Below, piece after piece: positions 1 through 9,512 of a stretch of DNA of 64,000 nucleotides. Origin of the DNA: Dichomitus squalens LYAD-421 SS1 (lineage: Eukaryota > Basidiomycota > Agaricomycetes > Polyporales > Polyporaceae). The position numbers and the translations under genes are program-made. The notes under the pieces were generated by a model that was not told the DNA's origin, did no database searches, and saw nothing but the letters and a program-made list of their open reading frames with translations. Each line of letters starts with the position of its first letter. The first letter of the stretch is position 1. The stretch lies in assembly GCF_000275845.1 (NCBI RefSeq), contig NW_006766890.1:1068810-1132809 (forward strand), read 5' to 3'.

Positions 1-327
1 AAGGGTGCGCTTGTCAACCGGAAACCCCATGTAGCAGAGATGCTCGACCCAATCGCAGAGCGCGTCTTCCTCTTCGGGCGAGAGACGCTGGGATCGAGCA
101 TGACTAGCACGCCGGGATGTGCGGAGACCTTGGTGTCGCATCCGGAGGGTTGCCTCTGGAACTCCCATGGCTGCTGCAATAGATCTGTAAGTCTCACCAT
201 GGTTCCGCCCTTCTTCATACTGCTGGATAGCTTCGCGCATGGTCTCCTCGGTATATTGACGTGTGCACCGCCGACTGCCTTTGGGAGCGCCCGTAAGAGG
301 TCGCCTGAGAGCCTTCGGACGAGACAT
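1..327 (-). mobile_element. pogo/Tc1-mariner-like transposase, N-terminal part (cut by window edge)
   Basis: An open frame of 109 codons starts at the ATG at 327 and runs off the left edge without a stop. It begins MSRPKALRRPLTG, a basic stretch. Next comes a segment like a Psq-type helix-turn-helix: YTEETMREAIQQYEEG, then SIAAAMGVPEATLRMR. A second part begins LSPEEEDALCDWVEHL, which matches the start of a CENP-B-type HTH. Psq plus CENP-B HTH ahead of a DDE domain is the plan of fungal pogo/Fot1 transposases. The DDE domain would lie outside the window. The translated part has no break, so it may belong to an intact copy, but this cannot be judged here. A host CENP-B-like or Jerky-like protein is the alternative. 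Confidence 0.72.
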
Positions 328-597
328 GGGAAAGAAGCAGGATAGAAAGGGAAAACGAGAGCACCAGGAAGCCACGCAAGAGAAGCACCGAAGCAGGACA
401 GCAGGAGACGCTGTCACTGCATCCGTGGCAACAGTCGAGGAGCGCTCTATTTTAAAGTCCGACTTATCTTGGTCAGTGGCTGAATGTCACGCTCGAAAGA
501 CCCCTTCCCAACCTTCAAATGCCGCAACCCGGAATCCTTCGGAACTTCGACGAGAACGTTTATTGAGCATTTTAAGAACACTTTGCAAAGTTACAAG

Positions 598-618
598 AAG
601 ATCGGCCATGCCGATCTT
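598..618. repeat. perfect 9-bp hairpin (AAGATCGGC/GCCGATCTT)
   Basis: AAGATCGGC at 598-606 and its reverse complement at 610-618 are separated by a 3-base loop. An outer pair GCAAAG (585-590) and CTTTGC (616-621) partly overlaps it. It lies about 270 bases upstream of the transposase ATG, where a terminal inverted repeat of the element could lie, but the partner end is outside the window. Confidence 0.5.
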
Positions 619-800
619 TGCGTGACAACTCAACAAGGTCGGTAAACCCTCAAAACCCTACTCAGATTGACTTGTATCGGGAGCAAATTCCTCCCGATTT
701 CCTTCGTTCTTTTTGGAAGTGATAGTTCAGAAGCACGTAGTTTCATTTGTAACATTTGTGCATTTATTGACAGGGAAATGCGAGACCTAGAGGCGTGTCA

Positions 801-843
801 GTCGCTTCTGGGGTCAGGCGCTTAATGCGTCGCTTCTGGGGTC
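801..843. repeat. short direct repeat, two 15-bp copies 28 bp apart
   Basis: GTCGCTTCTGGGGTC occurs at 801-815 and again at 829-843. It sits in non-coding DNA between the transposase and the GNAT gene. No other copy was noticed. Confidence 0.7.
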
Positions 844-1480
844 GCACTAGTACTCAGTCGTCTCTGCTCGTGCTATCCACAGCCACTCTGACAAGGAAAA
901 TGGCGCCCCCCAGTGAACCTCCTGTTGAATACGGAAGCAACATTAATGTCCGGCCCTTGCAATACTGTTAGTAGCGTTCGCCCCTGCAACCATAGGAACG
1001 TTCTGAAGTGCGCCTGGACTAGCTGATGTCCCAAGAGCCATTCGGACTGGTATCAATGCAATGCGCAGTGACTCGTTAACCCGGTACCTCAGAGTTAGTC
1101 TCGGGTAACACAGATGAATATTTGGGTGGACAGACGCTGACTGGCTCGTGTAGGCAGGAGACTTCTCGTCAGCTTTCTATGATCTACGGGATTGTATCGC
1201 GGGGATACTCAGACATATCGAGGCAATTCGCCTGGGCCGAGCCCTCACTGTTGACCACGGCGACGCGGTTTGCACCTTGTACGTCGAGCGCAGCATAAGC
1301 TCACCTCTAAGTGTTCGTCCTCCTAATCCATGTGATCACAGCCGTCTTCCAGAGGACAAGGATAGTAAGCTACATCTATACCTGATGGGCCTGTTGCGCA
1401 AGATACAGACTAAGGAATTCACCAAGGTAAAAGCATTGAGAATATCTGGGCGAGACATGATAGGTTGACCGTCTCTTCAG

Positions 1481-1892
1481 CGACAAACCGAGGTCCGCGG
1501 TGCTATCGGTACCCTGTTCAGGGAGAACCTTGGCGATCGAGAAGCAGAACCGATCGATATCGTACTGCTTGGTACTTCGCCGGAGAAGCAAGGCCATGGT
1601 TACGGCAAAGCGTTGGTGAAAGCGGTCACCGACATTGTGGGTGGTGCAATCGGATCGCAGGAGAACGATGAAACTGACTGTTGTTGTCATTGCAATACAA
1701 CGTACCATGCAGGGAGATGCAAAGGGCCTCGCGGTGACCGTAGTGACTACGGATGCGTACAAGTTCTACGAGGCTGTGGGAGTCAAGCTTGTCGCGGAGA
1801 CGATCGTCGGGGTGGACAACCCGAGTTGGGATGGTGCACCCATCCATGTCCGTCTCGTAAGTGTCGCCGACATCGAGGCCGCTGTATCATAG
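1481..1892 (+). CDS. GNAT-family N-acetyltransferase, 3' exons
   Basis: Two exons, 1481-1636 and 1713-1892, are joined by a 76-base phase-0 intron with a CTGAC branch site. They encode 111 residues. The product has the acetyl-CoA binding signature of GNAT enzymes: TSPEKQGHGYGKALVKAV, with the Q-x-x-G-x-G loop. Downstream comes YKFYEAVGVKLVAET, the usual F/YY-xx-hGF motif near the C-terminus. The stop is TAG at 1890. An upstream exon is needed because an in-frame TGA lies before the CTCTTCAG acceptor, so the protein is N-terminally incomplete here. Upstream exons were not found; the gene may be real with short 5' exons, or degraded. Substrate unknown. Confidence 0.6.
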
Positions 1893-2642
1893 TGAAAATA
1901 CTGACAACTTTTCCGAGCAGCTGCTGAGGGAACCTCACCGGCATGGCAGCGGGGAGGAACAGATACCGAAGGCAGCGTCCGATGAATCTTCCGTAATCAC
2001 ACACAGAACCGGCCGAACCGAGCTCTGAAGGATTAAGGGCCTCCGTTTATTCTCAGCGATTCCTCGTATGTATGCTAATTATTGATTGCAGAACAACTCT
2101 GATGGGCATGTTTCGTGCTCTTACAGCAGCGAAGTATCGAGACGATTCAGTAGACAATTGACAACTGAGGCGCCGGCATCGCGATATCATTACCAACTCG
2201 CAGTAAGCTGAGCCGCTTCCATGTTGATAGAACTTAACAAGGCTTCAGAGCTGCAAGCTCGACCGAGGCATGCCTCGTATCACCGCGTCGATACGAGCGA
2301 GTGTCATTCATTCTGGCCCGTAATGCGCAGCGGAGCTACTAATCGCCAAGGAGGCTCTTGTCGGTCTGTCTAGCGGCCTAGTCTTGCAGTGAATCCGACA
2401 TCGCCCCTGTAATGCTGGGGCTTGGGCCTTATGGCGTGTTCAGCGAGTGGGTACGAATACGCGTCGCGCACACAATTTAAGACGGATGGTCGCTGCAGCA
2501 ACGGCAAGAATATTCATGCATGGACGTGGCGTAAACCAATGAGGTGTCTGGTCTTGCCGCTCCCAGATATGACCGTGAAGTAGCGGGTGTTCCAAGCAGG
2601 GGTACAGGTGGTTCCATTAAATAAAAGTGCCGCCGATGTCCA
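1893..2642. other. non-coding stretch, nothing recognised
   Basis: About 750 bases between the GNAT stop and the 3' end of the kgd4-like gene. Six-frame reading gives no conserved protein, and no repeat or RNA gene was seen. Confidence 0.5.
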
Positions 2643-3157
2643 TTATATCTCGCAAACTGTACAATTAGTGCCGGGTCGCTCCTCCGCTCTGTCGTAGGCG
2701 ACCCACCGCGCATCAGCCTGGCATTCAGCCATGATCTGCATGCAATTGAATCCTGTAAGACGCACCTGTACAAGGTCAATCTCCCACTCCTCTAGATCGT
2801 GTTTCCAGAACCGCGACGGGGCCTGCCAGAACTCCTCGAACACCTTCGCGCTGCTCGAGCTCTTCTTAGCCGCGCCTGAACCAGACGCAGCGGCAGCGGG
2901 CGCGGTCTGGAACTTCTTCACAAATTCGCCGAAGCGTTCCTTGAGCTCCTGGGGCGCGAACGGATGCGGGTGCTGCTCCTCGGGTTCTACGAGCGCGACA
3001 CAAGTGCGCGCAGAGGCACGCGTATCCAATTAGCGCCGAGCCGTCCACATGAAGTAAAGACAGAGTGTAGTTGCGCACTTGAGGGCCACTGCCGTTTTCC
3101 TAGAAAGCGAATGAGGGGTTGGCGAGCCTGGTTGGCGAGGCGTAGTGAGGGGTGCAT
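2643..3157 (-). CDS. KGD4: Kgd4/Ymr31-like mitochondrial 2-oxoglutarate dehydrogenase subunit
   Basis: Exon 1 (3079-3157) encodes MHPSLRLANQARQPLIRFLGKRQWPSS. After an intron, exon 2 (from 2986) continues KPEEQHPHPFAPQELKERF and later VFEEFWQAPSRFWKHDLEE. The start 'LI-F-GKR', the 'HPHP' block and the 'FWQAPSRFW...EEWEID' end fit the small Kgd4 family (once listed as ribosomal protein Ymr31/MRPS36). That family tethers the E3 enzyme to the mitochondrial 2-oxoglutarate dehydrogenase complex. The basic, acid-free N-terminus suits mitochondrial import. The last exon is uncertain: read straight through the frame stops at 2643 (140 aa), but family members end in a Ser-Gly-Gly motif. A frame with LMRGGSP lies just downstream (about 2700), so a splice near 2770 is possible. 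An upstream in-frame ATG exists at 3172. Confidence 0.6.
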
Positions 3158-3431
3158 GGTGGAGGTCGACAAGAGAGGTGTGCTGGTCGGTCAATCGGCC
3201 GACTCCGGCTACTCACTACGCCCGGCGCCTGTGCATGTCTATGGCAGCTTGCTCCTTGGGCGGAAGTCCTTGGACCGCATTCCATCTCAATTCCACTCAA
3301 GCACCCTGCTCAAATTGGGCATTTGCTACAAGTTATTTCGTATATGCTGAGTGAAAGAGCCCCTCTCATGCGTGCATGTACATAGAATACAGCTTCATGT
3401 CTCGCTGCCATACTCCATTCCCAGCCTCAGC

Positions 3432-5356
3432 TCACCATTCGTCCGCCGTGCTCGAATCCTCCTCGGTAGCGTCTAAGGGCGGCCAGAAAGAGTCTATCTC
3501 CTCCGGGTTTCGTTCATCATCAACCTTCTCCTCTTCGCCATCGCTCTTCTTATAGCTTTCCTTCACCACGGAACGCCGGACGCCAGCAGCTTTCAACTGC
3601 TCGACCGCCTTCCAGAACATGGCCTCTGCGTTCTCTGTCGCTACGTCGGCAATGGCAGGCAACAGCTGTGTTGGAGGCGGCGTCAAAATGGCACCACTAT
3701 CGGACGGCGTAGATGGAGGAGCTGCACCGGAAGGCGGGTTGTGTGTGTAGAAGACGGTGAAGAGCGGCCTCGTTGGGGTCGTCTCTGGAGAAGAGGGAGA
3801 TATGGCGAGGCTCAAAGCTGCTTCTAGATAGGGTCGCAGCAGTTCCTTGGGACTGGACGGATCCGACGTGGGAAGAGGCAATGAAATATTGAGGATGTCT
3901 GGAATGCGCCATGAGCCCCTCTGACTGGTCTGTAGACTCGAGAACCGTAGCTCACATTTCCCTCTCGGTGCGGACATGCTCGCCTCTCCTGTGACCAAAG
4001 CATGGGCCGCTGTCGTGGTCGAGCCATCGGGCAATGCACCTGGTGGGAAGACAAGCAGGGCGGTATCGACCTCATAATTTGGCGGTGCTGGCTTGTCGGA
4101 TAGCTCGTCCTCGACACCCTCAATAGATTCCTCTACCTCAGGAGCGGGAGTCTCTTCCGGTGCATCTACTGGCGTGAAAACCAATGGATGTTCCAGTATC
4201 GCAATACATCGAGCTATCGGGTAGTGCGCATGCGAGACGGAAGGGACATCGTGCGAGGAAGACGTTATCGGGGCGGACGGGCGGACATAATCCGGAGCCG
4301 ACAGAAGGATCGTACTGGTCAGCTGCTCGTCGATGTCTTCCAGCTGAACTTCATATCGGGAGGCTGTCTTGGCAGAGTCAGAAGCAGCCTTCTCAACCTC
4401 AAGGCTATCCGCTAGGGAAGACGCCTTGACGGAGAGCACGCGGCGACCAAGGATATACGTTCCGCCCTTGACGGCTGATGTTCGACAGAAACCTTGCGCT
4501 GTCTCGCCCAGGCCCCCATAGTGTCCGACAAGGAAGGGAGAAGCACCATATCGGCCCGCAGAGCGTAGATACTGCCGTATTCTCCGGAGGACCGGAAGAG
4601 TGTGTTCTGCATATCATTGAATATATACACGTTACGACAGATACTGGAACTCTCCGTACCTTCTCCGGTTGTGCAGAAGGCTATGGCATATGCGATGGCG
4701 TTAACAGCCTTACCGTTGAGAGAGAAGACCTCGCGCAGGTATTGGCTAAAGGGCATCTGCTCCTTTCCCTCTAGTTCCTTCTTGTCCTCAAATTCCCCGG
4801 CCGCAAACATGAGGAAGCGCATCAATCGTCGCTTGTCAATGAGTGATAAGGCCTTGCTCTTGAACACATCCTCCTTGCTCCCGGGCACACTCTGTACAAA
4901 CCCCGGTCGGTCGTAAACGGCGACCTTCTCGAGGAGTTTGAAGGAGCCGTAGCGCGAGACTCCAGAGGCGACGAGGGCGTCGATGTGCGATCCGATGGAG
5001 GGAACGATGGACGGGGCGAGTGAGACAGCATACTGTCTTGACTGTGGCGGAATGGACTCTGAACGGGAGATGGAGGTGTATCGCTCTTTCTGAGTCGCGA
5101 GGTAGTCGGAGGACGGGGTGTCCTTGCGACCGGAGCGTATGTCTGCCCATTCTGCAAGCTCGTCCAATGTGAGGGATGCCTCGTCGCCGCCGTAGTACTG
5201 ATTGTTGTCTACATGCGCGACCTTGAAGCCAGCTTTGGATAGCGCACTGCGCAGGCTAGTCTTGAGCGATGGTGACTGGAAGAAGCGACATGGTGCTCAC
5301 GCAGCAGCAATCGACTCGGAGAGACCAGTTCCTAGCACAATCGCGTCAAATTCCAT
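3432..5356 (-). CDS. MRS6: Rab escort protein (Rab geranylgeranyltransferase component A)
   Basis: Three exons (5301-5356, 4660-5255, 3432-4606) encode about 608 aa. The N-terminus MEFDAIVLGTGLSESI is the dinucleotide-binding start of the GDI/REP family, with E replacing the last Gly as usual in REP/GDI. It is followed by KVAHVDNNQYYGGDEASLT. Further blocks are RRLMRFLMFAAG, the GRYGASPFL region and YGGLGETAQGFCRTSAVKGGTYILG. The last third (Ser/Pro/Glu-rich, ending DEW) and overall length favour REP over the shorter GDI. REP presents newly made Rab GTPases to the geranylgeranyl transferase in the cytosol. Introns are 45 and 53 bases. The start lies 293 bases from that of the nucleolin-like gene, which runs the other way. 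Confidence 0.9.
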
Positions 5357-5649
5357 TCTCCGTACTCACTGGTCACTACTGCGATTCCGATGCAGGGGCA
5401 GGCAAAGTACTTAAATGTACATGTACAGAGGCAGACTGAGACGGACCGGAAGCGCGCGACGGGCCCTGTGCTCGATCGGCGGCATCAGGCGGAACAGCGG
5501 ACCTGGCCAATGCCGGGGATTAGACGCCAAATTTCCACTTTTGCAAAAAATTGCCGCGTGCCTCAACTTTCTCTCCCGCGGGTTCTCAACCGCTCTCTCT
5601 GCTCCTGCCTCTCTGCCCATTTCACTCGACATTCCCTACATCGTCCGCA

Positions 5650-7729
5650 ATGGCCAAGGCAGCAGACAAGAAGGCTGACAAAAAGGCCAAGGCCTCCACC
5701 CCCGCGAAGAAGGCTGCTGCGCCTGCTCCCGCCAAGGCTGCTGCTAAGCCTATCTCCTCTAAGGAGATCCTGGCTAAGGCTAAGGAGCAGGTATGTGTTC
5801 ACGCATTATGTTCCGCCATATACGTCCTCATTGTTATAATTGTAGGAAAAGAAGAAGAAGTCGAAGGGGAAGAAGGCAGAGAGCAGCAGCGAGGAGTCGT
5901 CCGAGTCCGACTCTGAGGATGAGAAGCCCAAGGCGAAGGCCAACGGCGTGGTATGTTTTCTGACTTTTTCTCATTACCGTTCTCATACATTCATCTGTCA
6001 GGCTAAGGCCGCTACCAAGGCCAAGGAGTCCAGCTCTGAGAGCTCCGACTCTGATTCGGAGAGCGACGCTCCTGCTACTAACGGCAAGGTCAGTATTGTT
6101 CGTAGAGCCTTGCAGGTCGACTCATCTAATTTGCTGCACCAGGCTAAGCTCACACCAAAAGCGGCTGCAAAACCCACTGCCAAGGGCTCCAGCTCCAGCG
6201 ACGAGTCGTCAGAATCTGAGTCGGAATCCGAGTCTGCCAAGAAGCCTGCTGCTATTCCTAAAGCCGCTAATGCTAAGGTGCGCTTCTATCTACCTGCCAA
6301 AACGTTCGTATATCAATCTTCCTGGTCGCAGAAGGCTGCAGCACCCTCGAGTTCGAGCTCAGAGGAGTCTTCCGACGACGAGAAGCCCAAGGCCGCGCAA
6401 GTAAAGGCGACACCCAAGAAGACGGCTTCCTCATCATCCGACGAATCTTCCGAGAGCTCCTCCGAGGATGAGGCCCCCGCGAAGGCGAAGACGACCCCCG
6501 CGAGCGCGAAGAAGGCTGCCCCTGCGAAGAAGGCCGACTCTAGCAGCGGTGAGAGCGACTCTGATGGGTCGGACTCGTCTGAAGAGGAGGAAGTTCCCAA
6601 GGCTAAGAAGGCAGCAGCCCCCGCGAAGAAGGATAAGTCCAAGAAGGATGAGTCGTCGTCCGACGAGGATTCTTCTGAGGATTCTGACGAAGAGTCTGAG
6701 GATGTGGAGATGGCCGATGCTACCAAGGCTCCTGCTGCTAAGGGTGAGCCCCAACGGTTCCATTCGATCCACATCCGTCCTCATGACTCTGTACCAGGCA
6801 AGCGCAAAGCCGAGGAGGACGCACCCGCGCCCACCAAAAAGGTCAAGATCGCTAATGGCGACGCGGCGCCTGCCGAAGGCGGGTCCGAGACTAAAACCGT
6901 CTTCGTAGGCCGCCTGTCCTGGAATGTCGACAACGACTGGCTGGCACAAGAGTTCGCGGAGTGCGGTGAGGTCGTCTCCGCGCGCGTCCAGATGGACCGC
7001 AACACCGGTCGCTCGCGCGGATTCGGCTACGTCACGTTCGCGACGACCGAGGCCGTCGAGGCCGCCCTCAAGCTTTCGGGCAAGGAGATCGACGGTCGCC
7101 CGATCAACGTAGACAAGTCTGAGGACAAGGACAAGACCGCCGTTCGCCAGAGCCGCGCGGAGAAGTTCGGGGACACACCCAACGAGCCCTCCGCGGTTCT
7201 CTTCGTCGGCAACCTCAGCTGGGACTCGACCGAGGACGGCCTATGGGAGGTATTCGGCTCGTACGGTGACGTGAAGAGCGTGCGGCTCCCCACGAACCCT
7301 GAGACGGGCAAGCCCAAGGGCTTCGGCTACGTCGAGTTCACGGACATCGAGGCTGCGAAGAAGGCGTACGAGGGTGTCTCGGGCACCGAAATCGACGGCC
7401 GTCCCGTACGTCTCGACTACAGCCAGCCCAGAGACAACAATGGCGGAGGCCGCGGTGGTGGTCGCGGTGGCGGACGTGTAAGTGGTGCATCCAGTCGTGC
7501 ATGGAGACTTTGGGGCTGATTGTCGTCGGTGCAGGGTTTCGGTGACCGTGGGGGTCGTGGGGGTGGTCGCGGCGGCCGTGGTGGCTTTGGTGACCGCGGT
7601 GGTCGTGGTGGTCGTGGCGGTCGTGGGGGCTTCGGTGATCGTGGTGGTCGTGGAGGCGGACGTGGTGGTCGCGGCGGTGCCCGCACAGGGGCTATTGCTG
7701 AGCCCCAAGGCAAGAAGATGACCTTCTGA
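5650..7729 (+). CDS. NSR1: nucleolin/NSR1/Gar2-like nucleolar protein
   Basis: Seven exons (5650-5790, 5846-5950, 6002-6088, 6143-6277, 6332-6743, 6798-7477, 7535-7729) give about 584 aa. The first half is Lys/Ala-rich with repeated acidic serine blocks ([13 protein letters not shown] type), likely CK2 targets. Two RRM domains follow at about residues 327-405 and 427-505. RNP2 reads VFVGRLSW and [11 protein letters not shown]1 reads RGFGYVTF and KGFGYVEF. The C-terminus is a [12 protein letters not shown] tail. This order is diagnostic of nucleolin, Nsr1 and Gar2, which act in pre-rRNA processing in the nucleolus. The acidic half is split by introns at nearly every acidic block. Confidence 0.93.
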
Positions 7730-8035
7730 GCCTACGTTCCGGGTCCATGGCCATTTATGTCTTATATGCTTTCGTCTCTTCATGCTGTTTTTATGACGTA
7801 GCTAGGACTTTGCTTGCTTCCACCATTCTTGTTGCCCCGTGCTCCCCTTCGGCCAGCCAGCACGACTGCCGATCCAAAATGTACCATTACTGCAGCTAGT
7901 GCAATGACTAGGAATATTTGCTTCTCGGGTGCTATGTTCACATCGTCATGCTATCCCTCAAACTCGGACGCGCACACGGTCGTAGAAGAATGATGCGTCG
8001 TTGCAACCGTGAAGTCCAGAGTAATACATACACGC
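7730..8035. other. convergent 3' regions
   Basis: About 300 bases between the stops of the nucleolin-like gene (+) and the proteasome gene (-). This should hold both 3' UTRs; no other feature was seen. Confidence 0.5.
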
Positions 8036-9202
8036 TTAGTCTTTCTCCGCGTACGCCAGCAGGTGTCGCTCGATCTCTGCCGTATCCATGACTCGCCACT
8101 GTCCTCGCGTCTTAGGGTTCTCCTCATCACCCTCTGAAACAATGCCAATCTCAACCTCATCGGGCTTGAAGTCAGTGGCATGGACAGTAGAAATAGCCTC
8201 GATAGCCATCTACACTCAGAGGTCGATGAACGTTCTCGTTTTCTAAAGGATGTCAGAGCGTACCTCGATGACCTCGGCGCGCGAGAGCGTCTTGCCCGCC
8301 TTGACAGCATCGTCAGCACCGCGACCGGAGTCGAGCTTCTTCCACTTCTTCTCGAGGTGGTTCATCGCTTCCTGCTGTTTCTGACCGGCCGCTGTTGCGT
8401 GGAAGCCGACGAAGTACCCGGCAGGGTCCAGCTTGAAGCATTGTGGGCCAAACTCGGGGTCGCTCCCAATGAGGATCATCGCTGAAGAGTCGCCCCCAAT
8501 GTAAGCATCATCAGATACTCGGGCTGCTTCGACGTTACGAAAGTGGCGTACCGATACCAAGTGGCCGCATAGCTGCTCGCTGCGTATATACTTGGTTGAT
8601 GTTGGCCATGCGCCGGGCGAGCGCGTCTGGGGTGATCTCATAGCCGTACTTGTAACGGAAGTCAGCGGCTTCTGATCGTGCCCGCATGACTTGTGCACGG
8701 GCATCGGCTACAGGCGGGGAGAGTTGAGGCAGGAAGGGAGGGAACACATAAGACGAAAGGCTCGACAAGCAGGTGGCTGGCCACACACCAATGAGACCAG
8801 TCATGACACAGCCGATTGTGGGCGTGATGCTGAACAAGTGGGTGACGGTGTCAGCATCGAGCAGCTTGTCCTGAGGGTGTGCACGAGTTATTAGACAGCC
8901 GCGTAATCGGAGTGCAACAAACAACGACGTACGGGAACCTTCTTCTGCGTGATGACAACCGCGGTATCCTTTCCTCTTACAGCAATAGCGGTATGTCCAG
9001 ACCCTGAGATAGCCTTGAACGCATATTCTGCGGAGAGTACTGTCAGATGCAGCCCGCCGGTAGTATGTATTTCCTGTACTGACCTACTTGGTACAACCGA
9101 CCCTCCGGGGAGAATACAGTAAGATATCTATGGCGGATGATAAGAAAGAACGCACAGAACAAAGAAATGGGATACACACCTGTCGTAAGAGGTCCTGGAC
9201 AT
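8036..9202 (-). CDS. SCL1: 20S proteasome subunit alpha1 (alpha type-6)
   Basis: Seven exons (9180-9202, 9084-9127, 8933-9027, 8789-8870, 8552-8707, 8264-8481, 8036-8209) encode about 263 aa. The start [29 protein letters not shown] is the alpha-subunit signature. [27 protein letters not shown] and [16 protein letters not shown] follow. The block RPLGIAMILIG and then [16 protein letters not shown] with [17 protein letters not shown] identifies alpha1 (Scl1/PSMA6) among the seven alpha types. It forms part of the outer ring of the 20S core that gates substrate entry. The last exon carries the usual acidic tail ending AEKD. It is transcribed away from the Pol III gene; the two starts are 310 bases apart. 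Confidence 0.93.
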
Positions 9203-9512
9203 GTTGAGTGGGGAGAGAGGGAAGGCGTGTGGTGCTTTGGACGAGGACGCGCAAGTCACCGCGACGCGCGTATCTCGATCTCGATCTCTCTACCTCACAG
9301 TCACATGACCTCAAAAGTATACGGGCGCTCCTCTGTCCTACTCGAGCTCAGGCAAAGCTCCAGTCATTTCTTGTCCTCTTGCCCGCTTCAGCTCGTCTTG
9401 CTGCCTCTGTCTCTCCACGCGCGCACACCGACTCGCTCGCAACTCCTTAGACTCTGGTGGCGGCTCAGGATTCTGATAAGGCGCAGCCGGTGCGCGAGAG
9501 GAGCGGTGCAGG

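Larger units (their letters stand above)
328..1480. other. non-coding stretch, no supported gene
   Basis: Open frames here are short and show no recognisable domain. The stretch holds the hairpin at 598 and the direct repeat at 801. Its right part may contain 5' exons of the GNAT gene, because the first confident GNAT exon starts at an intron acceptor (1480), but no start codon could be chosen. Confidence 0.5.

Noticed and set aside
3440..3480. B-box-like GCTCGAATCC
   Set aside because: It lies in the REP coding sequence with no matching A box or acceptor stem.
5998..6774. Long minus-strand frames over the nucleolin-like gene (poly-Ser/Asp)
   Set aside because: They are the reverse of the acidic-serine coding repeats on the plus strand; no motif of their own.
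7241..7783. Minus-strand frame rich in Thr/Ala and Pro/Arg repeats
   Set aside because: Shadow of the RGG-repeat exon of the nucleolin-like gene.
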